The notes below the pieces were generated by a model, which saw only the letters and a list, made by a program, of their open reading frames with translations, had not been told where the DNA came from and made no database searches. From Providencia sneebia DSM 19967 (GTDB lineage Bacteria; Pseudomonadota; Gammaproteobacteria; Enterobacterales; Enterobacteriaceae): DNA of 10,753 nt. This document shows positions 1 to 7,735 of this stretch, piece after piece. The position numbers and the translations under genes were made by a program. Every line of letters begins with the position of its first letter. Within the stretch, counting starts at the first letter, position 1. The stretch lies in contig NZ_CM001773.1 in NCBI RefSeq assembly GCF_000314895.2, positions 2,556,454 through 2,567,206 on the forward strand, written 5' to 3'.

Positions 1-2234
1 GGCGGTCGTTCTATTTCTATAGTGCTGTTGTCGATGGAATATCTATCAATCCTCTCCATAATTGTTTTTTTTACAGATGAATTAAATCTCATAAATTTTA
101 TAGTGGAATTTTCCAAAATAATTGGAGGAATATTAAGCGGATAGTCATGAGTAAAGCACAATGCGTTGATTGAACACGAACGAACTACTAACACTTTACT
201 TATTTTGTCAGCTAACTGATAGCCAGTGGATAATTGGTCAATTATAGCGCCTGTGCCACCCCATAACGACACTAGAACCCTATCGCTATTCCTACTTGCT
301 TTAAGCATAAATCCATCAATATCTATCTTAACAAAACGACCGATTCTAGTTGATCTTACTGACTCTGGATTATTACAGTAAGTCTCGGTTATTGAGCCTA
401 TTTTTAGATTGGTATTTGCTAAACTTAATCCTACAGTCGGTCTATCCTCTCCGTCTCCTGGTGTTTGAGTGCGTGATATATTACCTATTGTTATCGGGTG
501 AATAAATTCGTTCTTTGAGTTGTATGTATCTATATCCACTAATCCCTTTTTCGCATTTGCGTAAGGCCTGACTAAAAACTCACACTGTATGTTCCCTATT
601 TTTATGTTCTTATAAATGGAGCCAGCCCCTAGCCCATAATCTGAAATATTCAATGCATAAACGCTACACTGACCTGTAATGTCTCCAATATTGATATTGC
701 TAATCGCAGTGCCGTTTCTTGCGGATAATATACGTACGCCATTGCGCGAATGCTCACCTGTTAAATGTACATTTCCAACGTTGATGTTATCAATCGTACC
801 CGTAATATTAGCAACGCTTAATCTACCGCCGTGGTCTACATCATCAGCGTTGATTGCTAATGCATCATCTTCAGGATTATTAGCAACGACTTTATCAATA
901 TAAAAATTGCTACAGTTCCCCGCAATATGAAATCCGTCTTTGTTCGATGAAGGTATTGTTGGGTCATTATCAATATAAACCCCACCATTCACATAAACAT
1001 TTGTACAGTTGATGATGTGGAAGTTATAGCGCCGTGACTTTGCGCTTTTTACACCATCAATAAATCTCAAACCATCAACGCCCACAAAGAGAATATTTTG
1101 CAATGCTTCCCCGTTTGATGTTGTATTCGCTTGATGTAAGCCATTTCCGTCAAAGTTTCCACCAATGATTGTGATGTTTTTGTCTCCGAATATCCCTTTC
1201 GAAAAGCTTGCATTCTTGTTTTCAATGAGGTGTTGATTAGAGACATTCGTTCTTTTTATTACTGATTGCGTGATGTTTAGCGTCAAATTCGATGGAAGCT
1301 TTAAAGACTTCACATTAATCACAGGGGTTTTTGTGTGCAACGCGCGACCTGTTAGCGCAGCATAATCAATAGCAAGCTGCATTGTTAGTGTCGCATCATC
1401 GACAGTTAAATCTCCGAATTGCTCTGCATATAGAACATTAGAATCATATAGAGATATATTTCCTGCATTAATGAGAGCAGCTCCATCTTCTTTTTTCAAA
1501 TCACCGCGCAAACTCGCATCACCAACGCTGACCCAAGCACCTTTACCGATGCCGCCTGTAGATTGAGGTGTTGAATCTGCTGGAACTTGCTTTGGGAACT
1601 CTCCCGACCAGCAATACATTTGCTTGCCAAATTCATTCTCAAGGGTAACGAGTTGATCTCTATTGGTTAGTTCGCCTATGAAATTTAAACCATTCTCAAA
1701 GCTTCCAACAACCCCCGAACCTAGCTCAGTTACCACCTTCTGACTAACCACTTCCGTCTGAGATAATCCAAGCTCATTTCTAACGGAAGTTTTATCAAAT
1801 TTTTTGTTAAGTACTTCAGTAGCATCACCAATACCTGTAATGCGCCAAGCTTGAGCAATTTCTTCTGGAGTTGCTGTGTTGAAGTTAACTAAGTTATTGT
1901 CTATTAGACTCTGATATTCTGCTGACTCATCGTTAGTTTGGAGTGTTGCGCCTTTTGGGTAGCCACCAATTGATAGAGCAAAATCAGGATCGAACTTATA
2001 GCGACCGCCTTTGCTTTGGAACACTATATTTTCGGATATCTGGTTAAGCACCCCATTAAAGTCTTTACCATCTGGCGGTAATCCCCCCGCATAAACTGGC
2101 AACATGGTTGCCTCTGGAAAACCAGACTCCCATGATGCTTTCTCATCCGACATAGCAGGTGATTTTACTTTAGGTATATCGTCTTTCATTCCATTATTAG
2201 CAAATGGAACTGGTATTAGTTTTGGGTTTTGCAT
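1..2234 (-). CDS. Tailspike with pectin-lyase-like beta-helix, 3' end off the window
   Basis: I translated this frame by hand from the ATG at 2234: 744 codons with no stop to the left edge, so the C-terminus is missing. Residues 1-135 match the N-terminus of the next fibre gene (MQNPKL against MNNPKL at the start), probably the virion-attachment part. Residues 155-246 include an SQTEVVSQKVV segment and an AWVSVGDASLRGDL segment, common linkers in enterobacterial phage tailspikes. From about 275 onward there are repeated rungs such as ISNINIGDI, IDNINVGNV, KNIKIGNI and ITIGNI, typical of a right-handed beta-helix. NKDG (431-434), EDD (455-457), DHGG (467-470) and RNGVRI (497-502) recall GH28 polygalacturonase active-site blocks, so a capsule- or O-antigen-cleaving depolymerase is inferred. 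Start choice: the ATG at 2246 is in frame but directly follows a terminator T-run. The ATG at 2234 has GGAA six bases upstream and aligns with the paralogue's start. Confidence 0.88.
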   Translation of the reverse strand, partial: MQNPKLIPVPFANNGMKDDIPKVKSPAMSDEKASWESGFPEATMLPVYAGGLPPDGKDFNGVLNQISENIVFQSKGGRYKFDPDFALSIGGYPKGATLQTNDESAEYQSLIDNNLVNFNTATPEEIAQAWRITGIGDATEVLNKKFDKTSVRNELGLSQTEVVSQKVVTELGSGVVGSFENGLNFIGELTNRDQLVTLENEFGKQMYCWSGEFPKQVPADSTPQSTGGIGKGAWVSVGDASLRGDLKKEDGAALINAGNISLYDSNVLYAEQFGDLTVDDATLTMQLAIDYAALTGRALHTKTPVINVKSLKLPSNLTLNITQSVIKRTNVSNQHLIENKNASFSKGIFGDKNITIIGGNFDGNGLHQANTTSNGEALQNILFVGVDGLRFIDGVKSAKSRRYNFHIINCTNVYVNGGVYIDNDPTIPSSNKDGFHIAGNCSNFYIDKVVANNPEDDALAINADDVDHGGRLSVANITGTIDNINVGNVHLTGEHSRNGVRILSARNGTAISNINIGDITGQCSVYALNISDYGLGAGSIYKNIKIGNIQCEFLVRPYANAKKGLVDIDTYNSKNEFIHPITIGNISRTQTPGDGEDRPTVGLSLANTNLKIGSITETYCNNPESVRSTRIGRFVKIDIDGFMLKASRNSDRVLVSLWGGTGAIIDQLSTGYQLADKISKVLVVRSCSINALCFTHDYPLNIPPIILENSTIKFMRFNSSVKKTIMERIDRYSIDNSTIEIERP

Positions 2235-2240
2235 AATATT

Positions 2241-2244
2241 TTCC
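2241..2244 (-). promoter_or_regulatory. Ribosome binding site deciding the tailspike start
   Basis: On the minus strand GGAA lies six bases before the ATG at 2234. The alternative in-frame ATG at 2246 is preceded only by the poly-T tail of the terminator hairpin, with no Shine-Dalgarno sequence. This favours 2234 as the true start. Confidence 0.6.
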
Positions 2245-2246
2245 AT

Positions 2247-2273
2247 AAAAAAACCAGCTTGTTAGGCTGGCTT
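2247..2273 (-). terminator. Rho-independent terminator between the two tail-fibre genes
   Basis: In minus-strand RNA a CCAGC arm (2270-2266) and a GCTGG arm (2258-2254) form a 5-bp GC-rich stem around a 7-base loop. A G-U and two A-U pairs extend its base. Seven Us follow (2253-2247). It starts 30 bases after the stop of the upstream fibre gene and ends 13 bases before the tailspike start codon. It probably ends or attenuates late transcription before the tailspike. The short stem suggests only partial termination. Confidence 0.75.
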
Positions 2274-2302
2274 ATTGTTGATTTGTTTTAAGTGGAATGG
2301 AA

Positions 2303-3181
2303 TTAATAGCCGATAGCGAACCAATAGCCTATCGGATCACCAAAGTCACCTTGAGCTTTAAAGCCTGTATTAGATGATTCTTTAATAACGTAAAATCTCG
2401 GCGCTGTACCTATTCCATGCGTGATTTGGATATTAACGAGGCGATTCGGGAAAGGTTTATCAAAAGTCACGTTTGTTACGCTTCCATTTCCCCATTGATA
2501 TATCATTCCGGTGTCTGCACATTGCCACCAACCTTTCGTTTGCTTGCTTGCTGTATTTTTTGGTAGTTCACTTTTTAATAGATAATCGCCTTTAGGTTGC
2601 CTCGTAGCTAACCCGGTATTCAAATGATTTACTGTTGCGTAATCACCAGCAACTTGCTTTGTATTTAGAGCTTTCGTTACGGCATCTTGGCTCATGACGT
2701 TAGATTGTGAATTGCCAGTGGTTTGTTTGACTGCTTCTTTGTCTAGTTTTTTGCTAATATCAGTAGCCAATGATGCAGTGCTTATTAACTTCCATGCAGC
2801 GTTTATTTGCTCTGAGGTTGCGGTGTTAAAATTAACTTTGTTGGCATCAATGAGGCTCTGATAGTCTTTTGTTTCATCATTAGACTGAAGTATCGCCCCT
2901 TTTTGATAGCCTCCAATTTCTTCCGCATAGCTTTCTGAAAATTTAATGCGCCCGCCTTTCGCAAAGTGAACGAGCATCTCTGATATTTGGTTGAATATAC
3001 CGTTAAAGTCTCGCCCTCTCGGCGGTAAACCACCTGCTGATTCAGGTAACATGGTTGCAGGAGGAAAACCCAAATCCCAAGTGGCCTTTTGAGTCGGCAT
3101 TGAAGGCTCTCTGGTTACGGGTATTTCGTCCTTTTGCCCATCTGCTGCAAATGGAACAACGATTAGTTTAGGGTTGTTCAT
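2303..3181 (-). CDS. Tail fibre protein with gp53-like C-terminal tip
   Basis: This 292-residue protein probably binds the host surface at the distal tail. Residues 1-135 resemble the N-terminus of the downstream tailspike (MNNPKL, TMLP..AGGLPP, DFNG..NQISE, GGY.KGA.LQ.NDE, YQSLID, VNFNTAT), suggesting the same baseplate-docking module. Residues 145-215 are a low-complexity shaft with QSNVMSQDAV and repeated AGDYA/KGDYL units. Residues 216-292 (KGWWQ...DTGMIYQWG, FPN, ending YWFAIGY) match the gp53-like putative tail-fibre tip domain found in many enterobacterial phages. AAGGTG lies seven bases before the ATG, and the start overlaps the upstream gene's stop as ATGA. A terminator follows its stop. 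It is short for a myovirus long fibre, so a short side fibre is likely. No tail-fibre assembly chaperone gene is adjacent in this window. Confidence 0.87.
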   Translation of the reverse strand: MNNPKLIVVPFAADGQKDEIPVTREPSMPTQKATWDLGFPPATMLPESAGGLPPRGRDFNGIFNQISEMLVHFAKGGRIKFSESYAEEIGGYQKGAILQSNDETKDYQSLIDANKVNFNTATSEQINAAWKLISTASLATDISKKLDKEAVKQTTGNSQSNVMSQDAVTKALNTKQVAGDYATVNHLNTGLATRQPKGDYLLKSELPKNTASKQTKGWWQCADTGMIYQWGNGSVTNVTFDKPFPNRLVNIQITHGIGTAPRFYVIKESSNTGFKAQGDFGDPIGYWFAIGY

Positions 3182-3819
3182 TGAGTATCACCTTTGAATG
3201 GAGCTTGGTTGAATGGTTGATATCCAGAACCATAGAAACCAAAAAAATCGCCTAATTTTAATTCCTGAATAGAAATGCCTACTCCTGAAGGTCTAGGGAG
3301 TATGTTTTGATGATAAATTAGATTTTTATCTATCTCGGAAAGCCTGTTCTCAAAAACATAAGTCGCCGCCATATGACCAGTAATTAGGTAATAAGCCCGA
3401 GTCGTTTTAAATGCCACTTTCAGGAATGCGTTAATATTTGGTGCGGTTGCGTAGAGAATGTTTGAATATGCTTTAGTTAATATGGCATTTCTGAATGTTG
3501 TATCATCCATCTGAAATGTTGATTCTCCTTCGCCACCACCGTAAAAGGGTGCTTGGTTAAAAGGTAAATATTTATCTGTTTCGCTAAATCCAAAATAATT
3601 CTCGTTAGGGTTCGGGATTGATAGCGCACGATTTACACCAACAATTCTCGCCCATATATCAAGCCCGAACCCTTGCGCCGTTTGAATATTGAATACCATT
3701 CGATAGAACTGATTGATATCCTCTCTAGGGTCTATGGTTTCGTTACATTGACTTAATATTTCGGTGAGAATGGGAGAGTTTGCATATTGGCTAAGGTAGG
3801 TTTGTTCTAATTTTTCCAT
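3178..3819 (-). CDS. DUF2612-type phage tail/baseplate protein
   Basis: This 213-residue protein sits between baseplate J and the first fibre gene, where contractile-tail phages keep the protein linking wedge to fibre (the position of P2 gpI or Mu gp48). The segment AYSNILYATAPNINAFLKVAF (118-138) and the FGF...PFNQAPF motif fit the DUF2612 family. The aromatic motif occurs twice, at 75-92 (YFGF...PFNQAPF) and 192-208 (FFGF...PFNQAPF). Its start follows AAGGA by seven bases and shares one base with the baseplate J stop. Its stop overlaps the next start by four bases. A structural role attaching fibres to the baseplate is inferred from order; the biochemical function of the family is not established. 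Confidence 0.82.
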   Translation of the reverse strand: MEKLEQTYLSQYANSPILTEILSQCNETIDPREDINQFYRMVFNIQTAQGFGLDIWARIVGVNRALSIPNPNENYFGFSETDKYLPFNQAPFYGGGEGESTFQMDDTTFRNAILTKAYSNILYATAPNINAFLKVAFKTTRAYYLITGHMAATYVFENRLSEIDKNLIYHQNILPRPSGVGISIQELKLGDFFGFYGSGYQPFNQAPFKGDTQ

Positions 3820-5009
3820 TACTCTATCCTTATGTCATCTTCAGCTAATACCGGGTATTCATCTATGCCAAAATCAAGATAGGTAACTGGCGCGCCTGAG
3901 TCTCTCGACACCATAATATCTATCATTCTGTTAGCGCTCATCCCTGACACCGAGCAAACATAATCACTTGCTATCAAACGCTTGGCTATCTGGCCTTTAC
4001 CTCGTCCTGAAGTGAACTCATTCAAAATGGCTTTTTTAATCGTCTCTTTCTCTTGCGAGGTGACTTTAGTTGCATCTTGGTAGGTCACGATAAATTGAAC
4101 TGGTATTGGTGCTGGCCTGATGAATTTAATTTCATACGATGGCGGTAAATATGGGAAATTAACCGTGTCCTGATAAGTTACCGTGGTGTTACCAACAAAT
4201 GAGCATCCAGTACCAGCCTTGATTAATATTTGCTTGGCAATTTCGTTATCATCTCCACCGACAACTGAGACAGCGATTGAGTTTCTAATTAGCGCGTAAT
4301 TCGTCACGCCTACTGTTATTGTGTTATCGCTTGGGTTATCAACTACGTAGCAATCAATAACATCTTTGATGTTGTTTACTGCCCCATAAGTTGCATCGTT
4401 GGTATTCTTCGCATTCTTAGCGACTGACTGCTCACGCCTTAATTCAAACTCTTGGCGTGATTCTGCATTTCTGCCAATTGCCGCCGCAGTGTTATTTGTC
4501 ACACTATCAAGTCCACTGATATTTCTAACGATTCGGTTAATCGTATTGGGCTGAGCGGAAACCATCCCTGCCGTGTTGCAACTGGCATTAACTGTGGCTA
4601 GGCCATTAGCACCTATTCTAGACTCGCCTGTCGTTGACCAGTAAAGGCCAGCTTCGTCCAGAATTTGAAATCCAGAAGGAATAGTCACACCTGACAGGCC
4701 ATTAAATGTTAATTCTGCAACTGATTTTGTCGCCTGTTTGCGCTGTAAGAAATACAGATAACCAATCGCATCCTGCATTTGTCCGTCAGCGTATCGCGGG
4801 TCGAATTGATTAAATAGCTCAATTAGCTGGTTACGCTCATCGGTAATGATTGCGGCTAATGTAGTGACTAACTGACCTTGCGGCGTGTCCATTGACACAT
4901 TCAACTTCTCACCGAAAGCACCTTTCATTAGCGACCATAGACCATCAATAACCTCTTGCGTGGTCGGTGCGATAATTCCTTGCTGCGTTATTTCTAACTT
5001 GGGGATCAT
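3819..5009 (-). CDS. Baseplate J/gp47-like wedge protein
   Basis: This 396-residue protein belongs to the baseplate J family (P2 gpJ, Mu gp47, T4 gp6-like), which builds the wedge ring around the hub and rearranges when the sheath contracts. Family signs are DTPQGQLVTTLAAI near residues 41-54, the DAIGYLYFLQRKQAT stretch near 80-94, GVTIPSGF at 107-114 followed by a G-rich beta region, NTINRIVRNISGLDSVTN, and the downstream ESRQEFELRREQS helix. Its length is normal for the family. The start overlaps the gpW-like stop by four bases (ATGA), with GGAG ten bases upstream. The order gpW-like, J, DUF2612, fibre is the expected one. Confidence 0.9.
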   Translation of the reverse strand: MIPKLEITQQGIIAPTTQEVIDGLWSLMKGAFGEKLNVSMDTPQGQLVTTLAAIITDERNQLIELFNQFDPRYADGQMQDAIGYLYFLQRKQATKSVAELTFNGLSGVTIPSGFQILDEAGLYWSTTGESRIGANGLATVNASCNTAGMVSAQPNTINRIVRNISGLDSVTNNTAAAIGRNAESRQEFELRREQSVAKNAKNTNDATYGAVNNIKDVIDCYVVDNPSDNTITVGVTNYALIRNSIAVSVVGGDDNEIAKQILIKAGTGCSFVGNTTVTYQDTVNFPYLPPSYEIKFIRPAPIPVQFIVTYQDATKVTSQEKETIKKAILNEFTSGRGKGQIAKRLIASDYVCSVSGMSANRMIDIMVSRDSGAPVTYLDFGIDEYPVLAEDDIRIE

Positions 5010-5359
5010 AATCCTATTACTCCTTCTCGGCCTGTTTGGTCAGTGAAGATTAATTGCCCCCTGACAACGCGGTCATTTGCCGTGCTTAATATCGCCCTTG
5101 CTGTTACCACACCATCAACCGACATTGCGGCATCTTCTAAATACTGGCGATAAAGCGAGAGTGAATATCTGTTTTTACCTAGAATGTCCTCAAGGTACGG
5201 AATGCCTTCACCTTGCGAAAAATACATGTCCTTCAGAAATACCCGGCACTTATTCGCAACAGATTGAGCTATGGCGTACTGGTCTGAGGCAATGGCAATA
5301 TTCCCCGACACATCAAGAGTTAAATCCCATGTGTCAGGTAATAGAAACAATGTTTTCAT
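5006..5359 (-). CDS. gpW/gp25-like (GP46-type) baseplate protein
   Basis: This 117-residue protein has the look of the small lysozyme-fold-like wedge proteins (P2 gpW, T4 gp25, phage GP46 family). It has an N-terminal WDLTLDVSGNIAIA block (11-24), a helix with QSVANKCRVFLKD, then YFSQGEGIPYLEDILGK (46-62), where such proteins usually show a G(I/V)PY..ILG motif. These proteins contact J to start sheath assembly. AGGTG lies five bases before the ATG. The start is two bases downstream of the spike gene's stop, and the stop overlaps the J start. Confidence 0.83.
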   Translation of the reverse strand: MKTLFLLPDTWDLTLDVSGNIAIASDQYAIAQSVANKCRVFLKDMYFSQGEGIPYLEDILGKNRYSLSLYRQYLEDAAMSVDGVVTARAILSTANDRVVRGQLIFTDQTGREGVIGL

Positions 5360-5361
5360 TT

Positions 5362-6060
5362 TTACACCTGCTGATTAGGCTCGTTTGTGTCCGCGTACTC
5401 GCCGTTAGCTTTGTGAGTGTGACCGTTATAAGTGACCCTCATAGAGTCCATCGTTTGAGTATTTCCGCTTCCAGTGTTATCTGTAATATCACCAGCGGCT
5501 ATAATGGTTGATGTTGTTTCTACTGGCGCATCCAGTATTACCTTTGAGCCTTTCATGTTAATTTCACCTGTGGCTACAACATTTATTCCACTATCAAGAA
5601 AGTGAATATATTGCGATGGCGCTCCGTTGAGTATGCCGCCAATATATAAACTATCCGCTATGTCATACTGACGCTTAGTGTCTGGCGTGGAGTCTTTTTT
5701 GGTGCGCTTAATTTTCGAAATATCACGAGAGGCCACAAGGCAAATCCCGATATCACCAACTTTCGGATCAAGAATTACCGCGTTATTACCACCCTGATAG
5801 CGGAAATAAGGCACGTTGAATACGGTGGCATTATCAAAGGCATTACCAGCTCCATCAACTTGTAGAACCATCGGCACAATATCGACAAATCCAACAGGGT
5901 TAACACCACCGCCTTTAACTTTCACTATTCGGCAAATGGTGACTGTACCTACTCGACCAATAAGACTGTTAATGATGAACTCTTGCGTTCTGGCTCCCCC
6001 TGCTAAATCCTCGGGGCTATAGGGTAGTACTCCGTCATCTGGCAACATGTACGTATTCAT
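5362..6060 (-). CDS. gp138-type central spike protein
   Basis: This 232-residue protein is probably the membrane-piercing spike below the baseplate hub. The N-terminal half (about 20-115, with VGTVTICRIVKVKGGGVNPVG and DPKVGDIGICLVASRDISK) resembles the OB-fold of the phi92 gp138 spike family. The middle (YIHFLDSGINVVATGEINMKG...VILDAPVETTSTI) looks like short triplex beta-helix rungs. The end has TYNGHTH (210-216); an HxH near the tip binds iron in gp138 and P2 gpV spikes, so a metal-tipped trimer is inferred. The start is uncertain. AAAGG abuts the ATG at 6060, while an in-frame ATG at 6048 lies twelve bases after it. The gene overlaps the upstream hub gene by 26 bases with the first start, or 14 with the second. 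Confidence 0.85.
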   Translation of the reverse strand: MNTYMLPDDGVLPYSPEDLAGGARTQEFIINSLIGRVGTVTICRIVKVKGGGVNPVGFVDIVPMVLQVDGAGNAFDNATVFNVPYFRYQGGNNAVILDPKVGDIGICLVASRDISKIKRTKKDSTPDTKRQYDIADSLYIGGILNGAPSQYIHFLDSGINVVATGEINMKGSKVILDAPVETTSTIIAAGDITDNTGSGNTQTMDSMRVTYNGHTHKANGEYADTNEPNQQV

Positions 6061-6922
6061 CCTTTAGGTTAGAACCTACAATTTCCATAAACCAACGAGC
6101 TGAATCCATCTCAGTTTCTAACTGTGCTCGTAACCCATAAACTCGCCACTCACCATTGCATAACTCAATCTGGCTACCTTTAACTCTCACTAACGCGCCA
6201 AACTGAATAGACGGGTCATACAGGCATTTAAACGTTGCGCCTATATTTGTTATTACTGGATAGCCAATAAGGCCAGTATCAGGTGATATGACCGCTATTT
6301 TTATGTTTCTTGGTGCGCCTTTTGGTGCTATCGCTACGCTGTTATTACCAAGGTATAAATCAAGGTCGTTATTGACGCATAGCCACCTGATTTTTTCTAA
6401 GTCAGACCCAGTTAGATAAGGGTTATCGACCATTGCGTTGACGTTATTGGACTCAAACGAAAACCCGATACGTTTACATATGCCACTGATAATTTCAGAG
6501 ACAGAGTGTGAGCCCTCATAGCTTTCGGCTGGGGTTGGTAATTTGCTTTCGAAAACGGCTGATATCGCCTCAATAACCAGAGATACGTTCGGGGCTTCTG
6601 AGTATTCAGGTAAGGCCATAAATATCCCACCGCTAAACACCTGAGCAAAGTCACCCTCGCCTTCAGCGGCTTCAATAGTGATTAACGATCTAAGTGTTTT
6701 AACTTGCTGGAACTTTGCTGTGATAAGCTTACTCATTGTTTCCTGCGGCAACCCGTACACTCGCACCCTTGCATAAGGTGCTGGCGAACCGTAACCGAAA
6801 GAAACCTCCGCACTAATACGTAAGCCAACAGCGGACAGTTTATTTTTATTATCCGAGGTGAATACCTCGTCTTTACCGTTCAACTTAAGCGTGAGCCTAA
6901 TTCTTTTTCTGTTAAATGCCAT
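6035..6922 (-). CDS. Baseplate hub protein (gp27/gp44-like)
   Basis: This 295-residue protein lies between the plug-like and spike genes, where the trimeric baseplate hub (T4 gp27, Mu gp44, P2 gpD analogues) is encoded. Visible features are an N-terminal beta-rich part (IRLTLKLNGKDEVFT; ARVRVYGLP, about 51-59), a GDFAQVFSGGIFMALPEYSEAPNVSLVIEA core typical of hub tail-tube-like folds, SVSEIISGICKRIGFSFE near 142-159, and WLCVNNDLDLYL near 180-191, as in late-control/hub proteins. Identification rests on these patterns and gene order. The start overlaps the plug gene's end by 11 bases, with only a weak GGG upstream, so translational coupling is likely. Confidence 0.75.
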   Translation of the reverse strand: MAFNRKRIRLTLKLNGKDEVFTSDNKNKLSAVGLRISAEVSFGYGSPAPYARVRVYGLPQETMSKLITAKFQQVKTLRSLITIEAAEGEGDFAQVFSGGIFMALPEYSEAPNVSLVIEAISAVFESKLPTPAESYEGSHSVSEIISGICKRIGFSFESNNVNAMVDNPYLTGSDLEKIRWLCVNNDLDLYLGNNSVAIAPKGAPRNIKIAVISPDTGLIGYPVITNIGATFKCLYDPSIQFGALVRVKGSQIELCNGEWRVYGLRAQLETEMDSARWFMEIVGSNLKDEYVHVAR

Positions 6923-7184
6923 CAGCCCATATCAACCTATATCGAGAACCCAAGCCAGTGTATACAGGGTCTGTGTTACCTTGCTGGTCTGCAAAAATTA
7001 GCCACTGGCAGATATACGTCATGTTTCGGCATATCCGATTGCAAACCACGTTTTCATTATTTTTCTTCACCGTTGCGTAGAGTTTATTTAGCCGAGAATT
7101 GAGTTCGACTTCATACTCGTCAGTGCCGTTAGTAAAAGAGAATGCTTGATTAGGAATTGGCGATAGTGGAATTTCGGTGATCAT
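6912..7184 (-). CDS. Small baseplate plug-like protein
   Basis: This 90-residue protein begins MITEIPLSPIPNQAFSF and continues with a beta-rich pattern (EYEVELNSRLNKLYATV, then ICQWLIF, ending GSRYRLIW). This resembles the plug family named after cyanophage Pam3 gp18, a small beta protein closing the hub lumen. Assignment depends on the opening IPL..IPNQ.F pattern, its size and its position directly before the hub gene. AGGCGGG lies five bases before the ATG, and the start overlaps the upstream stop by four bases (ATGA). It could also be annotated only as a conserved phage protein. Confidence 0.65.
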   Translation of the reverse strand: MITEIPLSPIPNQAFSFTNGTDEYEVELNSRLNKLYATVKKNNENVVCNRICRNMTYICQWLIFADQQGNTDPVYTGLGSRYRLIWADGI

Positions 7185-7735
7185 TGTTGCCCGCCTATCA
7201 TTTGGTTTACTGACATATCAATGCCGTCTATCGCCTCAGATGCGGCGCCATAAACATTTTTCATTCCATTAGCCAAAGCATCAGCCGCACCGCCTAGTTT
7301 GCTTAAAAAGCTACCGTCACCTGAGAAAGCATCTTTAACATCAGACATTGTTTCGCCTAGCGACTCACCCACCTTGCCGAATCCAGTACTCCGCGTTTTA
7401 TTACCCGCATCTTTAACGCGTGAATCATCAGGGTTAGTGACCTCCTCCTCCTCGTACTGAACAGACACCTCTCGTATCTCCTCAAGATGTACGTTCACCT
7501 TAATCAAGGTTGCTCCGTCTCTAGCCTCACGAGCAAAATCAAAGCCGACAATATTTGCGCTTTTATAAACATACTCAGGAGTGATGATGTAAAATTTGAG
7601 CGTGCTTTTGGCTAATATTTCCAGTTGAGCCAGAAACGCTCCGCGCTCTAATGTACCACCGCTACTTTTGCTTAATTGCACAGTGGCCTTGTATGGGTCA
7701 GCTACTTTGTTGTAACTGGTAAAAGAACCCTTCTC
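7181..7735 (-). pseudogene. C-terminal part of a Dit-like baseplate/tail protein, 5' end lost
   Basis: About 184 codons remain. The beginning, EKGSFTSYNKVADPYKATVQL, followed by a helix (GAFLAQLEILAKS), a strand (KFYIITPEYVYKSANIVGFDFAREA) and LIKVNVHLEEIREVSVQYEE, fits the Dit-like N-terminal domain of phage tail proteins, where a VE.GS..(S/T)D/Y.. segment is followed by beta strands. The last 85 residues are Gly/Ala-rich amphipathic helices. Gene order supports this: in comparable operons this gene directly precedes the plug and hub and follows the tape measure. The native start and the tape-measure gene are absent because the sequence changes to a helicase fragment at about 7735. Confidence 0.7.

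Noticed and set aside
679..903. Plus-strand 74-codon frame
   Set aside because: It lies antisense inside the tailspike gene, whose frame is fully open and recognisable; no convincing ribosome site or family match.
2247..2273. Phage attachment site or regulatory RNA
   Set aside because: The hairpin with a U-run directly after a stop codon is explained simply as a terminator.
1..3181. Diversity-generating retroelement acting on the fibre genes
   Set aside because: No reverse transcriptase, template repeat or adenine-biased variable repeat was seen; similarity of the fibre genes is confined to their N-termini.
5077..5511. Plus-strand 144-codon frame
   Set aside because: It is antisense to the gpW-like and spike genes, both clear family members with ribosome sites; the translated product looks like a shadow.
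6412..6675. Minus-strand 87-codon frame inside the hub gene
   Set aside because: It is an alternative frame within a longer recognisable gene.
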